Assembly: GCA_020284085.1 (NCBI GenBank)
Contig: JACEVL010000770.1
Location: forward strand, 105,001 to 169,000
Reading direction: 5' to 3'
Source of the DNA: Aporrectodea caliginosa
Lineage: Eukaryota; Annelida; Clitellata; Crassiclitellata; Lumbricidae
Length of the DNA: 64,000 nucleotides
Under the pieces are notes generated by a model, which had not been told where the DNA came from, did not search any database, and was given only the letters and a program-made list of their open reading frames with translations. Of this stretch, positions 24,701-35,110 are shown in pieces. The position numbers and the translations under genes are program-made. How positions within the stretch are numbered: the stretch's first letter is position 1; each line of letters begins with the position of its first letter.

Positions 24701-25611
24701 ATCCATCCGATCTTCCACCCTCAAAGCTATCTCATCCTCAATGAAACCTGCCTTAGCAGATCCTCTGCATCCTCAGTCTGGTCTCACTGGCAAAAAGACA
24801 GACTTGAATCAACATATAATATGTATCAGCACTCGTGAATAAGCGGGTGCCCTGTGCACAGCTTTTGAGTAGCAATTTAAACATTAGGAATATATAATTA
24901 TGATGGAAAAAATACCAACATCAGCTTTCGTGAAGAGAGTGCAGCTGGCAACATAATGTTCTCTGGATCCTGTTTCTCCCTTGCATCTTCAAGGAAGTCC
25001 AGAATAGCTTCCTACAAACAGTAAAACATTTTCATTTGTCAAATCATATAGAAAGAATAATAAATAGGTTGCATTGCTGGAATAGCAATGATCAGTTTTC
25101 ATTCAGGAGTGTATGGTGTACCAAGTTCAGATGTTGATTCAGAATTGTTTTGCCGGGGGCAATTATAGGCATAATTTCATAATTGCGAATAAGTAAGTGG
25201 TGTCTTTGCATAGTTTAGAGCATAACTAACCACCTGTGTGTTGTTCTTGATGATAGGCTGATTAATGATTAAGTAAATAGATCAAGAATCAAGTCAACAT
25301 ATTATACCTCCAACAGTGTTTCCGTTAGGGTCAAAAAGAGGACGTATTAAATTCCGTTAGCCATCCACCACTGTTCGCTTTCTGACAGGTGCCGGTCCCA
25401 AGCCTGGATAAAGGAGGAGGGCGACGCTAATGATACTTTTGTTACCACACAGCTGGTCGTTAAACAGAAAAAGTCCAGGACGTATTTACGCCCTGACCTG
25501 AATTTTGGCCGTAGCTCATTTCTTTCAGCTATCACACCGAAAAGATTCGGACCGTTATAGACGTTTTTGCGAACAGTAAAACGACCATTTTTGCGTTAAC
25601 GGAACACTAAC
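24701..25611. other. Gene-free spacer
   Basis: It contains 'gggtgccctgtgcacagctt' at about 24,846, similar to the tail family at 7,390 and 36,140. No gene was recognised. Confidence 0.4.
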
Positions 25612-26718
25612 CGCTAACATAGCATAATATGACATAGCATAACATAACAACGCTAACAATAGCATAGCATAACATAGCATAACAACCGCGGACATAGCTA
25701 AACATAGCATAGCATGACATACCATAACATAGCATAACATACCATAGCATAACATGACATACCATAGCATAGCATAACATAGCATAACATATCATAACAT
25801 AATAACATAGCATAACATAGCATAACATACCATAGCATAGCATAACTATAGCATAGCCTAAATGACATAACATAGCATAACCATAACATAGCATAACTTA
25901 TAGCATAACATACATGACATACCATAGCGCCAGCATGACATAGCATAACATATCATAACATAATAACATAGCATATAGCATAACATAACATACCATAGCA
26001 TAGCATAACATAGCATAACATATCATAACATAATAACATAGCATAACATAGCATAACATGACGCCAACATAACATAACATAACATAGCATAGCATACCAT
26101 AACATAGCATGACCATAACATAACATAGCATAGCATAACAGCGTAAACTAACTTAGCATAACATAGCATAACATAACATGGCATAACATAACATAGCATA
26201 ACATAACATAACATAACAACCATACCATAGCATAACATAACATAGCATAACATAACAGCGTAAACTAGCATAGCATAACATAGCATAGCATAACATAGCA
26301 TAACATAACATAGCATAACATAGCATAACATAGCATAGCATAACCATAGCATAGCATAACATAGCATAACATGACAGCGTCATAGCTTAGCATAACATAG
26401 CATAACATAACATAGCATAACATAAGCAGAACATAACATACCATACCATAGCATAACATGACATAGCATAACAGGAGTAAACTAACTTAGCATAACATAG
26501 CATAACATAACATAGCATAACATAGCATAACATAACATAGCATAACATAACATAGCATAACATAATATAACATAGAATAACTTAACATGGCATAACATAA
26601 CATAGCATAACATGGCATAACATAACATAACGCTAACATAACCTAACATAGCATGGTCATAACATAACATAGCATAACATAACACATGTCGCATTTCATA
26701 GCATAACATAACATACTA
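25612..26718. repeat. Pentanucleotide satellite (CATAA/CATAG)n
   Basis: About 1.1 kb consists almost only of five-base words CATAA and CATAG in irregular alternation, with rare insertions such as 'gcgtaaact' (26,253 and nearby). The antisense frames of Met-Leu-Cys-Tyr-Ala repeats are artefacts. Degenerate CATAG-like words continue after 28,536, so a transposon seems to have inserted into the array. Confidence 0.93.
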
Positions 26719-26775
26719 TACATTAGAGCAGGGCTTATCCTAAGGAATTTTCTCAACTGCACAGAATTGGTTACG

Positions 26776-27072
26776 CCTCGATAGTCCGAAGGTTCGATAG
26801 TCCGAAGGTTCAATAGTCGGAAGATTCTGTAGTACGACATTAATCCGACATAAAATCGTTGCATGAATTCAACTACTTACACTGCAGTATCTTTTCATCA
26901 TTCCAACTTTCATTTATGCAGGGATTATTTTCATCAATCCAACTTCTATTTAAAGCAAGAATTCTGTTAATTAATGCAACTTCTACTCAAGCAAGAATTA
27001 GTTTCATCCGTCGAGCTACTACGAATCTTTGGACTATCGAACCTTCGGACTATCGAACCTTCGGACTATCGA
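26776..27072. repeat. Fold-back repeat of TCGATAGTCCGAAGGT
   Basis: Two and a half tandem copies of 'tcgatagtccgaaggt' at 26776-26822 face inverted copies ('accttcggactatcga') at about 27030-27072. It lies within the larger CAGGGCTTATCC element and could fold into a long hairpin. Confidence 0.75.
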
Positions 27073-27265
27073 CCTGTTACCCACAGAATTAGGGGTCTGG
27101 GGGCTGTGCCTCCAGTGGGATATCGGGAAAGCCCTTGGTCCGAGGTTTGGCCCCCACACTGAAAAGATATGGCATTTCATTGATTTCAAACAGTGAATTC
27201 GCTTCAGTTTTTTTGGCAATGTTATAATGCATATTAATATTTCAATTTTATTTCCACCGCACGTA

Positions 27266-28097
27266 TGGTGCATATTTTGACGGATTTGGACTAATGGGAC
27301 AAAGTCTGCAATGACTAGGGGCTCTGAGGGAACGTCATAAGCCCCAAGCAAGGGCACAACGAATTTCCTGCCAAATGGTGTCCGTTTTAGCCATTTTATT
27401 TTACCAAATTTGCTTTTTATTATCATACATACCCCTATTTAACTCCTGCATAGACCTGTGAAATATAACATAATTAGTTCAACCATGTCACCAAAATAAT
27501 TGATGTAAATAAGTCAGTGACAGATGAGCTGCAGCTACAGCAAACAATGATAGCTTTAACTTCAGCAAACACGACCAAATTCATTTTCCAGTGTGATTTT
27601 GATACGCCAAACCCAAAATCAACGATTCGCGTAGTCGTTTATTCGGCGGTCCATTAATCATGATCATGGCAGTTGAACAAACAAAAAGTGGTAAAAATAA
27701 GGTCACTTGCAGTGTAGGCTAATGAATCTGAGTTTGATACTGATTTCACAGAATCACAATGTAAGTGCAGAATCTACTAAAGAAAGCCAAGTCGTTAGCC
27801 TACATTGTCCTGCCATGCTATGCTTGTTGCATTATCTTACAATTAAGACACTAATAATCTAACTTCTGTGACTAGAATCGATGATGTCTTCAATAAGTTC
27901 AATTTTAAACCAACTAGACTACTATTAGGGAAGAATTAGAAGGTTAATAATTTAATTACATTATTTTACTCTAACATTAAAAGTAGAACATTACCATTTA
28001 CCTGGCTGGGACATCATCCAAACTACTGGGACAAATCCTAAGACCACTGGGACATTTGTCCCAGTAGGTGTAGAGTTAAAATATACACACCAAAAGT
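27266..28097 (+). mobile_element. hAT-like element, GTGCATATTTT family (long copy 1)
   Basis: The left end (GGTGCATATTTTGAC) and right end (GTTAAAATATACACACC) are worn versions of the ends of the 221-bp element at 15750. Sub-terminal 'gggacaaa' words are shared. The body matches, in inverted orientation, nearly the whole of 28932-29755. No transposase frame was recognised. Confidence 0.8.
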
Positions 28098-28931
28098 AAT
28101 AAAACAGAGTTGGTTTAATGTAGGGATGTCAAACCTTTTTTAATGGTGAGTCAATGACAATTTCTTTCCAAATGGCGGGCCATGCAGGGTGCCGAAGACG
28201 CCTGAGTAAAATGGGGTAGGGATCTGGGAGGCGGCTCAAGAAGCCAGTCTTGTTAAAGTGCACTAGAAACTTTTATTCTTAGTGTGTTGTATTGTCTTTA
28301 TCTGTATTTGTGTATCTTATGCCAGTTGTGCAGTAAATAGAAGTTTAAAACTTAATTCGCCCTTAAACGTGTTTTATACTTTTATAACAAGCGTAATTAT
28401 TAGCTACTTTTGTTGGTCTTATGGTCTATACAATTAGGTCTGCAAAAAGTAACTGCACAAAATCTGATTTTTAACTGCACAAATTTCCTTCCCAACTACA
28501 CACTTTGTGTCCAGCTGCACGTTAGAATAAGCCCTGAACATGACATAGGATGACCAAAAAAGCCTGACTTGACATGGCGCAACATAATAATGTTATGATA
28601 TAATTTAACATAGCACAATTTAATGCAATCTAATCTAATATATAAACTAATTATAATCTAATATAAACTAATCTAGCCTAATCTAATCCAGTAAAGTCTA
28701 GTCTTGTCTAATCTGGTGCCTCTGATGAATTTGCATACACTTGATAATTTGCACCAATTAATATAATTATTCTCGCATGCCAAAAACAAGTTTACAACCA
28801 ACGTAGCAGTGATGAGATCTTTGCTCGACCTACAGGCCGAGGTCTAGTTCATTGCCAAGCCAAAGACTAATGGTCACATCAGATGATTGGAGGCAATTGT
28901 TGACAATTCTGGTCGTTGGAAATAATGGACC

Positions 28932-29755
28932 ATCGCATATTTTAACTGTACAACTACTGGGACAAATGTCCCATTAGTTTTAGGATTTGCCCCAGTAGTT
29001 TGGGTGATTTGTCCCAGGTAATACTCTACTTTGAATGTTTATTTACAATATTAAATCATTAACCTTCTAAATTCTTCCCTAATATTAGCCATCGATTCCA
29101 GTCACAGATGTTAGGTATAGGCCTAATAGAGTCTTGTAAGATAATGTAGCATGCATAGCGTGACAGTGCAATAGGTTAATGACCTGGCTTTCTATAGTAT
29201 TATTATTCTGGACCTACATTGTAAGTGAAATCAATATCAAATGTAGGTTAATTGTTTTTACCATTTTGTTTAATTACAGGATCATGGCTGTAGTGGACCG
29301 CCGAATAAACGGCCACATGAATCGTTGTTTAATTTGGGTTTGGCGTATCAATATCTCAGCCGTTCACACTGGAAATTGAAGTTGGTCGTGTTTGCTGAAG
29401 TTAAACTATAGCTATCATTTTTTATCGTAGCTGCAGCTCTTCCACTGCGTGACAGTCACTCAGCCTGTCACTGACTTATTTATGTCAATTATTTTGGTGG
29501 TATGGTGGAACTAATTATGTCATATTTTCAAACTTCTATACATGATTTAAATATGGATATGTATAATAATAAAAAAAAGCCAATTTGGTACAATAAAGTG
29601 ACTAAAACGGGCTCCATTTGACAGCAAAGTCTAAGATGCGTTGTCGGCGGGTGCTCCGCTTTAGACCATACTGGGGGAGCTTACAACACTACCCCGGACC
29701 TCCTAATCGCTGCACACTTTGTCCCAGTAGTATAAATCCGTTCAAATATGCACTG
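28932..29755 (-). mobile_element. hAT-like element, GTGCATATTTT family (long copy 2, inverted)
   Basis: Read on the - strand, this parallels 27266-28097 block by block: 'aataattgac...aataagtcagtgacag', 'cttcagcaaacacgacca', 'cgtttattcggcggtcca'. The ends are CATCGCATATTTTAAC and CAAATATGCACTG. Together with copy 1 it forms a widely spaced inverted repeat. Confidence 0.8.
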
Positions 29756-29975
29756 CGTGTTTATGAAAGAGCAGATTACAATGGCAGGTAGGGGCCCGAA
29801 AGCCTGGGAAGGAGTTTACAGGAAGGGGGGATTGCTTCCAGCTTATAAGGGGTATAGTAGGCCCTGGTAACTGTGACCGGAATGCAGGAGTCCTCACGGG
29901 TGATGACTAGTCGAGGCATCCACCATGCAAATACCTGAAATCTTTAACATGCTTATGCAAACTTGAACAACTGGA

Positions 29976-30113
29976 CACCGGTTGCATCAAGATTGGTTCG
30001 CCCAAGATAGTTTGGAAACTCCGTATTGATGTTTATGTCACGGTCACCGGTTGCATCAAGATTGGTTCGCCCAAGATAGTTTGGAAACTCCGTATTGATG
30101 TTTATGTCACGGT
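29976..30113. repeat. Perfect 69-bp tandem duplication
   Basis: The unit beginning CACCGGTTGCATCAAG at 29976 repeats at 30045 with no difference that I can see over 69 bases. It is either a very recent duplication or an assembly artefact. Its length equals that of the satellite at 19.6 kb, but the sequence is unrelated. Confidence 0.9.
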
Positions 30114-30325
30114 CACCCGTCTACACTACCCGAGTGTTGAAGTTGTCCGTATACATCACATTTCCACCATTTAATTTACGGCGCCATATAAATTGTCGTC
30201 ATTATTATTATTGCATCCAAAGGGCACGTTAAACAGCTGCAGCCAATCTGATCCAGCGAGGGGACCCTCAGACCCCTTCCCTAGTCGTTGCAGACTTTGT
30301 CCCAGTAGTCAACATCCGTTAAAAT

Positions 30326-30711
30326 TAGGGCTGGGCATTTAACGCGTTATTAACGCGATTAATGCGTTAATTAATTAACGCGATTAAATTTTTTACCGCA
30401 GTTAACGCGATTGTCACTGCAACCAATTATTTGTAGAAATTCGCTAAAACTATTCTTGATAAAACCGCTGAGTTTAAACTTTAAACCTAAAAGTAAAAAC
30501 TAAAAAGTAAAAACAAGTAGTAAAAGCATGTGTGCTTTTTGGTTATTGTCTGCAATCATTTATATAGCGCATAATAAAGTAACTACTCAGAGTCGGTAGA
30601 GTAGTTGTACTTGTTATCTACTGTGACTTGCGTTAAAAATTAATCGCGTCGTTAAAAATTTTAATCGTGCGATTAATTTCAATTAAAATTTTTAATCGTT
30701 GCCCACCCCTA
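30326..30711. mobile_element. hAT-like MITE with 8-bp duplication, TAGGGCTGGGCA ends
   Basis: The terminal repeats TAGGGCTGGGCA (30326-30337) and TGCCCACCCCTA (30700-30711) match at 11 of 12 positions. The flanks are identical: GTTAAAAT at 30318-30325 and 30712-30719. The interior is rich in 'taacgcgatta' words facing 'taatcgcgt' and 'taatcgtgcgatta'. The duplicated target GTTAAAAT is itself part of the right terminus of a member of the GTGCATATTTT family, so this is a nested insertion. Confidence 0.9.
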
Positions 30712-31021
30712 GTTAAAATAGGTACCGGTACTGTAATGGGACTGTTAGCCAGACACGTCAACGAAATTGAAAGACGTTTACAGAGTAGGCTATGTACACT
30801 GTACAATAGCCTATATGCACATTGAGTATTTACATATGATACTACATTGTCTCGATCACGCAGCCGTAATTGTCAGCCAGGACAACCACTGGTTTATGAT
30901 TCTGTCGTGAAACAGAATTTTAGTTGAGGTGTCATGATGTTATGGTAGCGCCACAGGGTTGGGGCTTTTCCATATGCGTCACTGACTGCCCCATTTCTTA
31001 TAACTTTAAGGCTGGCGCTTG

Positions 31022-31198
31022 CAGTGGCGGCGCCAGCATGGAGCTATGGTAAGCTTAAGCCCCCCCCTATCGGCGGCTCAGCCCCCCCGCCCCCACAAAC
31101 AAAAGTGGAAACTCACTGCCAATGCCAGAGAGGAGGGGAGAAAGGGAAGGAATTGGGGTTTTAGCCCCACCAAACCTGAAATCCTGGCGCCGCTACTG
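31022..31198. mobile_element. hAT-like MITE with 8-bp duplication, CAGTGGCGGCGCCAG ends
   Basis: The element begins CAGTGGCGGCGCCAG and ends CTGGCGCCGCTACTG. Perfect flanking duplications GGCGCTTG lie at 31014-31021 and 31199-31206. The interior is C-rich ('agcccccc') and includes 'gccagagaggaggggagaaa', shared with the relative at 41648. It has no coding capacity. Confidence 0.92.
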
Positions 31199-31371
31199 GG
31201 CGCTTGTGAGACTCATTGTTAGACACAATAATTGATGCGAATAGGTCTACATATCTTTGATAAAGTCGTGGGACAATGACGCCAACCAAAGGAATTTCTT
31301 AAAGACATCTTTGACCTATCATAAGTCGTGTCATGGTTTCTTCCTTCGTTCCTTCTTTCATTCATTCAGTC

Positions 31372-31505
31372 CTTCCTTCCTTCCTTCCTTCCTTCCTTCC
31401 TTCCTTCCTTCCTTCCTTCCTTCCTTCCTTCCTTCCTTCCTTCCTTCCTTCCTTCCTTCCTTCCTTCCTTCTTCCTTCCTTCCCTCCTTCCTTCCTTCCT
31501 TCCTT
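31372..31505. repeat. TTCC tetranucleotide microsatellite
   Basis: About 33 units of CCTT/TTCC. The Phe-Leu-Pro-Ser frames are artefacts. Confidence 0.95.
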
Positions 31506-31749
31506 AAGTACACGATGGGCCCAGTTGTTCCCACTGGTGGCGATAGTACGCCTCCACCCTTCTGACCATTTGGGTGTCATACATTCCACATACATGTATG
31601 TCATCATCATCACCATCGCCTTCATCATCGTCGTGGATCCAGAACATTTACAGCGTAGCACAGAAGCTTCGCTGTAGTCAGTCATACTTTCTGGAATTGG
31701 TTGCCTAGCATTTTACTACGAAGACTACATATCTGACCCAATCCTAACA

Positions 31750-32170
31750 ATGTAGCAACTGACCACTGCCCAAATGACCAAATTGCTACTGCCCAAATGA
31801 CTACTGCTCAAATGACCAAATGGCCACTTCCAAAATGACCGCTGTTTAAATGACCACTGCCCAAATGACCACTGCCCAAATGACCAAATGACCACTGCCC
31901 AAATGACCAACTGACCACTGACCAAATTACTACTGCTCAAATGACCACAGCTCAAATGACCAAATGGCCACTGCCAAAATGACCGCTGTTCAAATGACCA
32001 CTGCCCGAGTGACCAAATGATCACTGCCCAAATGCCCACAGCCCAAATGACCAAGTGACAACTACCCAAATGACCACTGCCCGAATGACCAAATGATCAC
32101 TGCGCAAATGACCCCTGCTCCAATGACCACTGCCTAAATTACCACTGCCAAAATGACCACTACCCAAATA
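31750..32170. repeat. Minisatellite of 'ccaaatgaccactgc'
   Basis: About 25-30 imperfect units of 'aaatgaccactgccc' mixed with a shorter 'aaatgacc' unit. A longer higher-order period is suggested by recurrence of 'tggccactgccaaaatgacc' at about 31,821 and 31,964. The antisense Trp/Gly-rich frames are artefacts. Confidence 0.9.
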
Positions 32171-32224
32171 ACCAACTCTCTTTAGACCTAATTCGTAAGC
32201 GCTTGAAACCCATTTTCTTCTCCC

Positions 32225-32340
32225 CTATTATTCCGTCGTTAAGTCGGGAGCGCCTCTGAGGAGTGTCCCTGGAAGAGGCGCTATATAAATCTGAGATTAC
32301 AATTACAATTACATCATCATCGTCATCATCATCATCACCG
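32225..32340 (+). mobile_element. LINE tail fragment (family 1)
   Basis: GGGAGCGCCTCTGAGGAG, spacer, GGAAGAGGCGCTATATAAAT, then an ATTACA repeat, followed by a separate TCA microsatellite. Only the end of the ORF remains upstream. Confidence 0.7.
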
Positions 32341-32494
32341 CCCATCCGATGTGAACTTAATCGCTTTCCCTCCGTCTGTGTTCCGTTAGAAAACCAAATG
32401 AAGAAGACAAATCATCTGGTCCGGAGAAAGAACAGATAAGCGAATGCTTTAATGCATCTTAGCTTAAAGTGATTTGATGATTTGACATTAACAA

Positions 32495-32879
32495 AGGCAT
32501 CTCTGAAACACATCTTTAACCAATTGCAAGTCATGTGATGATAATGCTATCGAGGTTATTAGTTAAACACAATCTTTACCCTATCGTCAGTGGTGTGATA
32601 ATGACGTGAACAATGACATTGTTAAACACAATTTTAGTATGACTCAAGTCATGTGATAATGAGGCGAACAAAAGGCATTGTTAAAGGATCTAGCCTATCA
32701 CCAGCAACGTGATAATGGCGTTGTTAACAAAGGATGTCACGTCATGTGATAATGGCGCGAACAAAGGCATTACTATAAGCATCTGTTACAGTAGCCTATC
32801 ATCAGCGATGTGACAATCACAAGAACAATAGCATTTGTGAAGAGTATCTTAGCCAGTCACAAGTCATCTGAGAGCAGCG
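32495..32879. repeat. Degenerate tandem repeat next to the LicD gene
   Basis: Roughly 70-80-base units containing 'agtcatgtgataatg', 'gcgaacaaaggcatt' and 'cctatca' repeat about five times. A related unit is at 31,265-31,335. The final units run up to the stop codon of the LicD gene, which lies on the other strand. Confidence 0.7.
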
Positions 32880-33770
32880 TCAACAAGTCCCCTTCGTTGT
32901 CACTTGCCTGATTGTATGTCCCCGATAGACCAGGGATTCATGAATCGACGAGGATTTGTTGGATGAGTGATGTGCAGTCCGGTGAACGAAGGGATACATG
33001 TGATGAAGCCGTTCACAAGGCACCTTCACTGGACGCGTCAAGAAGTGCACGTCAAAAGTATGACTGAAGTCCCTAGACTGACACATCGAGACGTCAAAGT
33101 TGTTGGCGAGGAAAGCCTCCGTGTTGCAGGGCGCCGGAACCAGGAGATCCCCGAACTGGCGTCGGTGAAGAGGAAAGACGATGCTCTTGCGCCACACCTC
33201 GCTGGCTCGGAAATACGGCGAGCCGTTCCAGATGTGCGTTCGGTTTTCGTAGAAGAAGAAGATGTCGATGTAGGGCGTTCGATACGTCTTGTAGAAGACA
33301 CCGTGACCACATTTAGGGTAGAACTTCCACTGGTATGTAAAATCCGCTTTTGCATCTGAGCTAAGTTTGTGGTACAGTCCGAATGAGAGCGGGTCCCTCT
33401 TTGAGAGCGCTTCGAAGACGCGGGTCTGGTCAGTGGCGTTGATGATAACGTCTATGTCATCGTCCCAAGGGATGGGACCGTGGTGGCGAAACGATCCGAG
33501 CAGACTGCCAGCGATGATGAAGTACGTGATGTTGGACGAGTCCATGGCCTCGACGAAAACGCGGAAGGTTCTGTCGAGAAGAGCCTTCGACTCGGAGTCC
33601 AGTGAAGACATGAAGTAGGACTCTAAGGTTCCGAAAAGGAAGCCGCTGTTGACGGCGTAGAACAACGCGTTTATTACCAAGACGACGCAGTTTATTATAA
33701 ACAGATTGCGCGCCGAGCAACACCTCCAGATCGACTTCAACGCTCTCTGGACTTGGCAGAAATAATACAT
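32880..33770 (-). CDS. LicD/fukutin-type nucleotidyltransferase-fold membrane protein
   Basis: One uninterrupted frame of 296 codons. Residues 1-21 are basic and cysteine-rich and 22-46 form a single hydrophobic anchor, so this is a predicted type II Golgi/ER protein with a lumenal C-terminus. The LicD signature is clear: GSLLGSFRHHG at 88-98 and PWDDDIDVII at 101-110, whose acidic triad in known families binds metal and nucleotide-sugar. PYIDIFFFY (166-174) gives a further acidic position, and the FPLHRRQFGDLLVPAP block (199-214) is typical of the domain. Possible N-glycosylation sites are NIT 80, NAT 111, NRT 176, NGS 182 and NKS 271. Relatives include fukutin, FKRP (ribitol-phosphate transferases) and bacterial LicD (phosphocholine transfer). 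The donor and acceptor here are unknown. The protein is shorter than FKRP (about 495 aa) and fukutin (about 461 aa). Absence of introns suggests either a retrocopy-derived or lineage-expanded family member. No frameshift was seen, so it may be functional. Confidence 0.88.
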   Translation of the reverse strand: MYYFCQVQRALKSIWRCCSARNLFIINCVVLVINALFYAVNSGFLFGTLESYFMSSLDSESKALLDRTFRVFVEAMDSSNITYFIIAGSLLGSFRHHGPIPWDDDIDVIINATDQTRVFEALSKRDPLSFGLYHKLSSDAKADFTYQWKFYPKCGHGVFYKTYRTPYIDIFFFYENRTHIWNGSPYFRASEVWRKSIVFPLHRRQFGDLLVPAPCNTEAFLANNFDVSMCQSRDFSHTFDVHFLTRPVKVPCERLHHMYPFVHRTAHHSSNKSSSIHESLVYRGHTIRQVTTKGTC

Positions 33771-34079
33771 CTTCTTTGACAGTTTTGTAGAGGAATACCT
33801 CTTCTGATTTCCCGTTGTGGAATAGGTCGCCTGTTGTAAGTCGCTCCTCGATTACTAGACGTCATCAACGGTCCTAAAACGTACAGACATTCTGATCAGC
33901 TTTGTGAACGTTACATACAATACGATACAATACTCGTTTATTGAACTCAGGAGCTGACAAAACGCAACTTCAACAAATCGGTATAACGAAGTCAGTAGGT
34001 ATTCTTATATAAAATGCGGGATATGTAGTTACGGTCGTCTTTTTCAAATGCCTTTGCAGATATTGATATGAATTCTGAT
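33771..34079. other. Upstream region of the LicD gene
   Basis: No TATA box, further exon or recognisable regulatory motif stood out. A stretch at 33,915-33,960 with 'acgatacaatactcgtttatt' resembles LINE-tail repeats. Confidence 0.35.
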
Positions 34080-35110
34080 GCATTACTTGCAGAGAAATCT
34101 GTTACAAAATACCATTGATAATCTTGAGACGTATCTGAAACTGTTTTTTCGAAGTGCTTTCTTACGAACTATCGTTTTCGATCCTGTGACACATTTCGCA
34201 GCAATTAGGCTACGTTCGAAGTTTTCTGTAACAAATACCGTTTCCACCCTGCCAAGTGATTTAAAACAGTTTTTTACGAAGTATTTCGTTCCAAAATACT
34301 GTTTCTGGTCCTGTAACATGGTCCAAAGCAATTATTTTCAAAGTGCTCTGTTACAAAACGCTTTTCCAAAGTAATCGAAACATCTGCGTTCAATCAAACT
34401 TAGCGACCCAAGGACGTAAGCAGGGTCTGTTGTTACGTCGCCTACATAGGCGGTCTCATTCTATGCTCAAGACTAGAAGACCAAGGGTTGAGTTAGTTAT
34501 AACTACTTGGACTGTGCATCACGACACAGAGTGACCTGAAATCCATGGCATGGCATCAGCAGCACATCCTCCCACAATCTCATGTCAACACGAACATTTT
34601 ATGTAGGCCTAGTCTCTGCCCTATAACTATAAACGTGGACGCTGAAAAATACGTCGGCGGCCTGTAAAGATACCTGCATCAAGACATTCGTAAAAACAGG
34701 ATGGTGGCCTATACTAGAAAGCGCTGATATACCTTTGCCTGCATGACAGAGCAGCCTAAATGACGTTTTTAAAGTGCATTTCAACGCCGTATGGGGTCTG
34801 CTAAGGCCAAGTTTGACTTGCTAACGAAACACCGAGTCTCATCAATAAGCGTCCTAAAACCTGTGAGCCCTTTTAGGCGGTTTTAAAATGCGTTCATATA
34901 AAAAATGTCGCTCGAAGTGAGTTTGTTTGAGAAACATTTCACAAAAAATAATTGCTTTGGAGTAAAACGTATGTTACAGGACCAGAAATTGTGGTTTGCA
35001 ACGAAATACTTCGAACATCTGGTTTAAATAATTTAGTAGGGCGGAAACGGTATTTTGTTACAGAAAACTTCGAAGGCAATAATTATTGCTGTGAAATGAA
35101 CCATATAGTG
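34080..35110. repeat. Imperfect long inverted repeat
   Basis: 34,080-34,375 holds repeated words 'ctgtaacaaataccgtttcc' and 'ttcgaagt' spaced about 100 bases apart. 34,925-35,110 carries the inverse ('ggaaacggtattttgttaca', 'acttcgaa'). The arms are separated by about 550 bases. Probably two opposing copies, or a fold-back, of one unknown element. Confidence 0.6.

Larger units (their letters stand above)
26729..28536. mobile_element. hAT-like element with CAGGGCTTATCCTAA ends
   Basis: The left end CAGGGCTTATCCTAA (26729-26743) and the reverse complement of the right end (28522-28536, CAGGGCTTATTCTAA) match at 14 of 15 bases. 'aactgcacag' words lie inside both ends. The element separates the pentanucleotide satellite from its degenerate continuation and contains further elements at 26776-27072 and 27266-28097. 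No clear 8-base flank duplication and no transposase were seen. Confidence 0.7.

Noticed and set aside
25555..26709. Overlapping Met-Leu-Cys-Tyr-rich frames
   Set aside because: Produced by the CATAA/CATAG pentanucleotide array. A five-base unit gives the same repeating peptide in all frames.
25612..26718. CRISPR-like array
   Set aside because: The repeat is a five-base word without spacers and the genome is animal.
31257..31685. Phe-Pro-Ser and Glu-Gly-Arg rich frames
   Set aside because: They come from the TTCC microsatellite.
31725..32069. Trp/Gly/Ser-rich - strand frame
   Set aside because: Translation of the 'aaatgaccactgccc' minisatellite.
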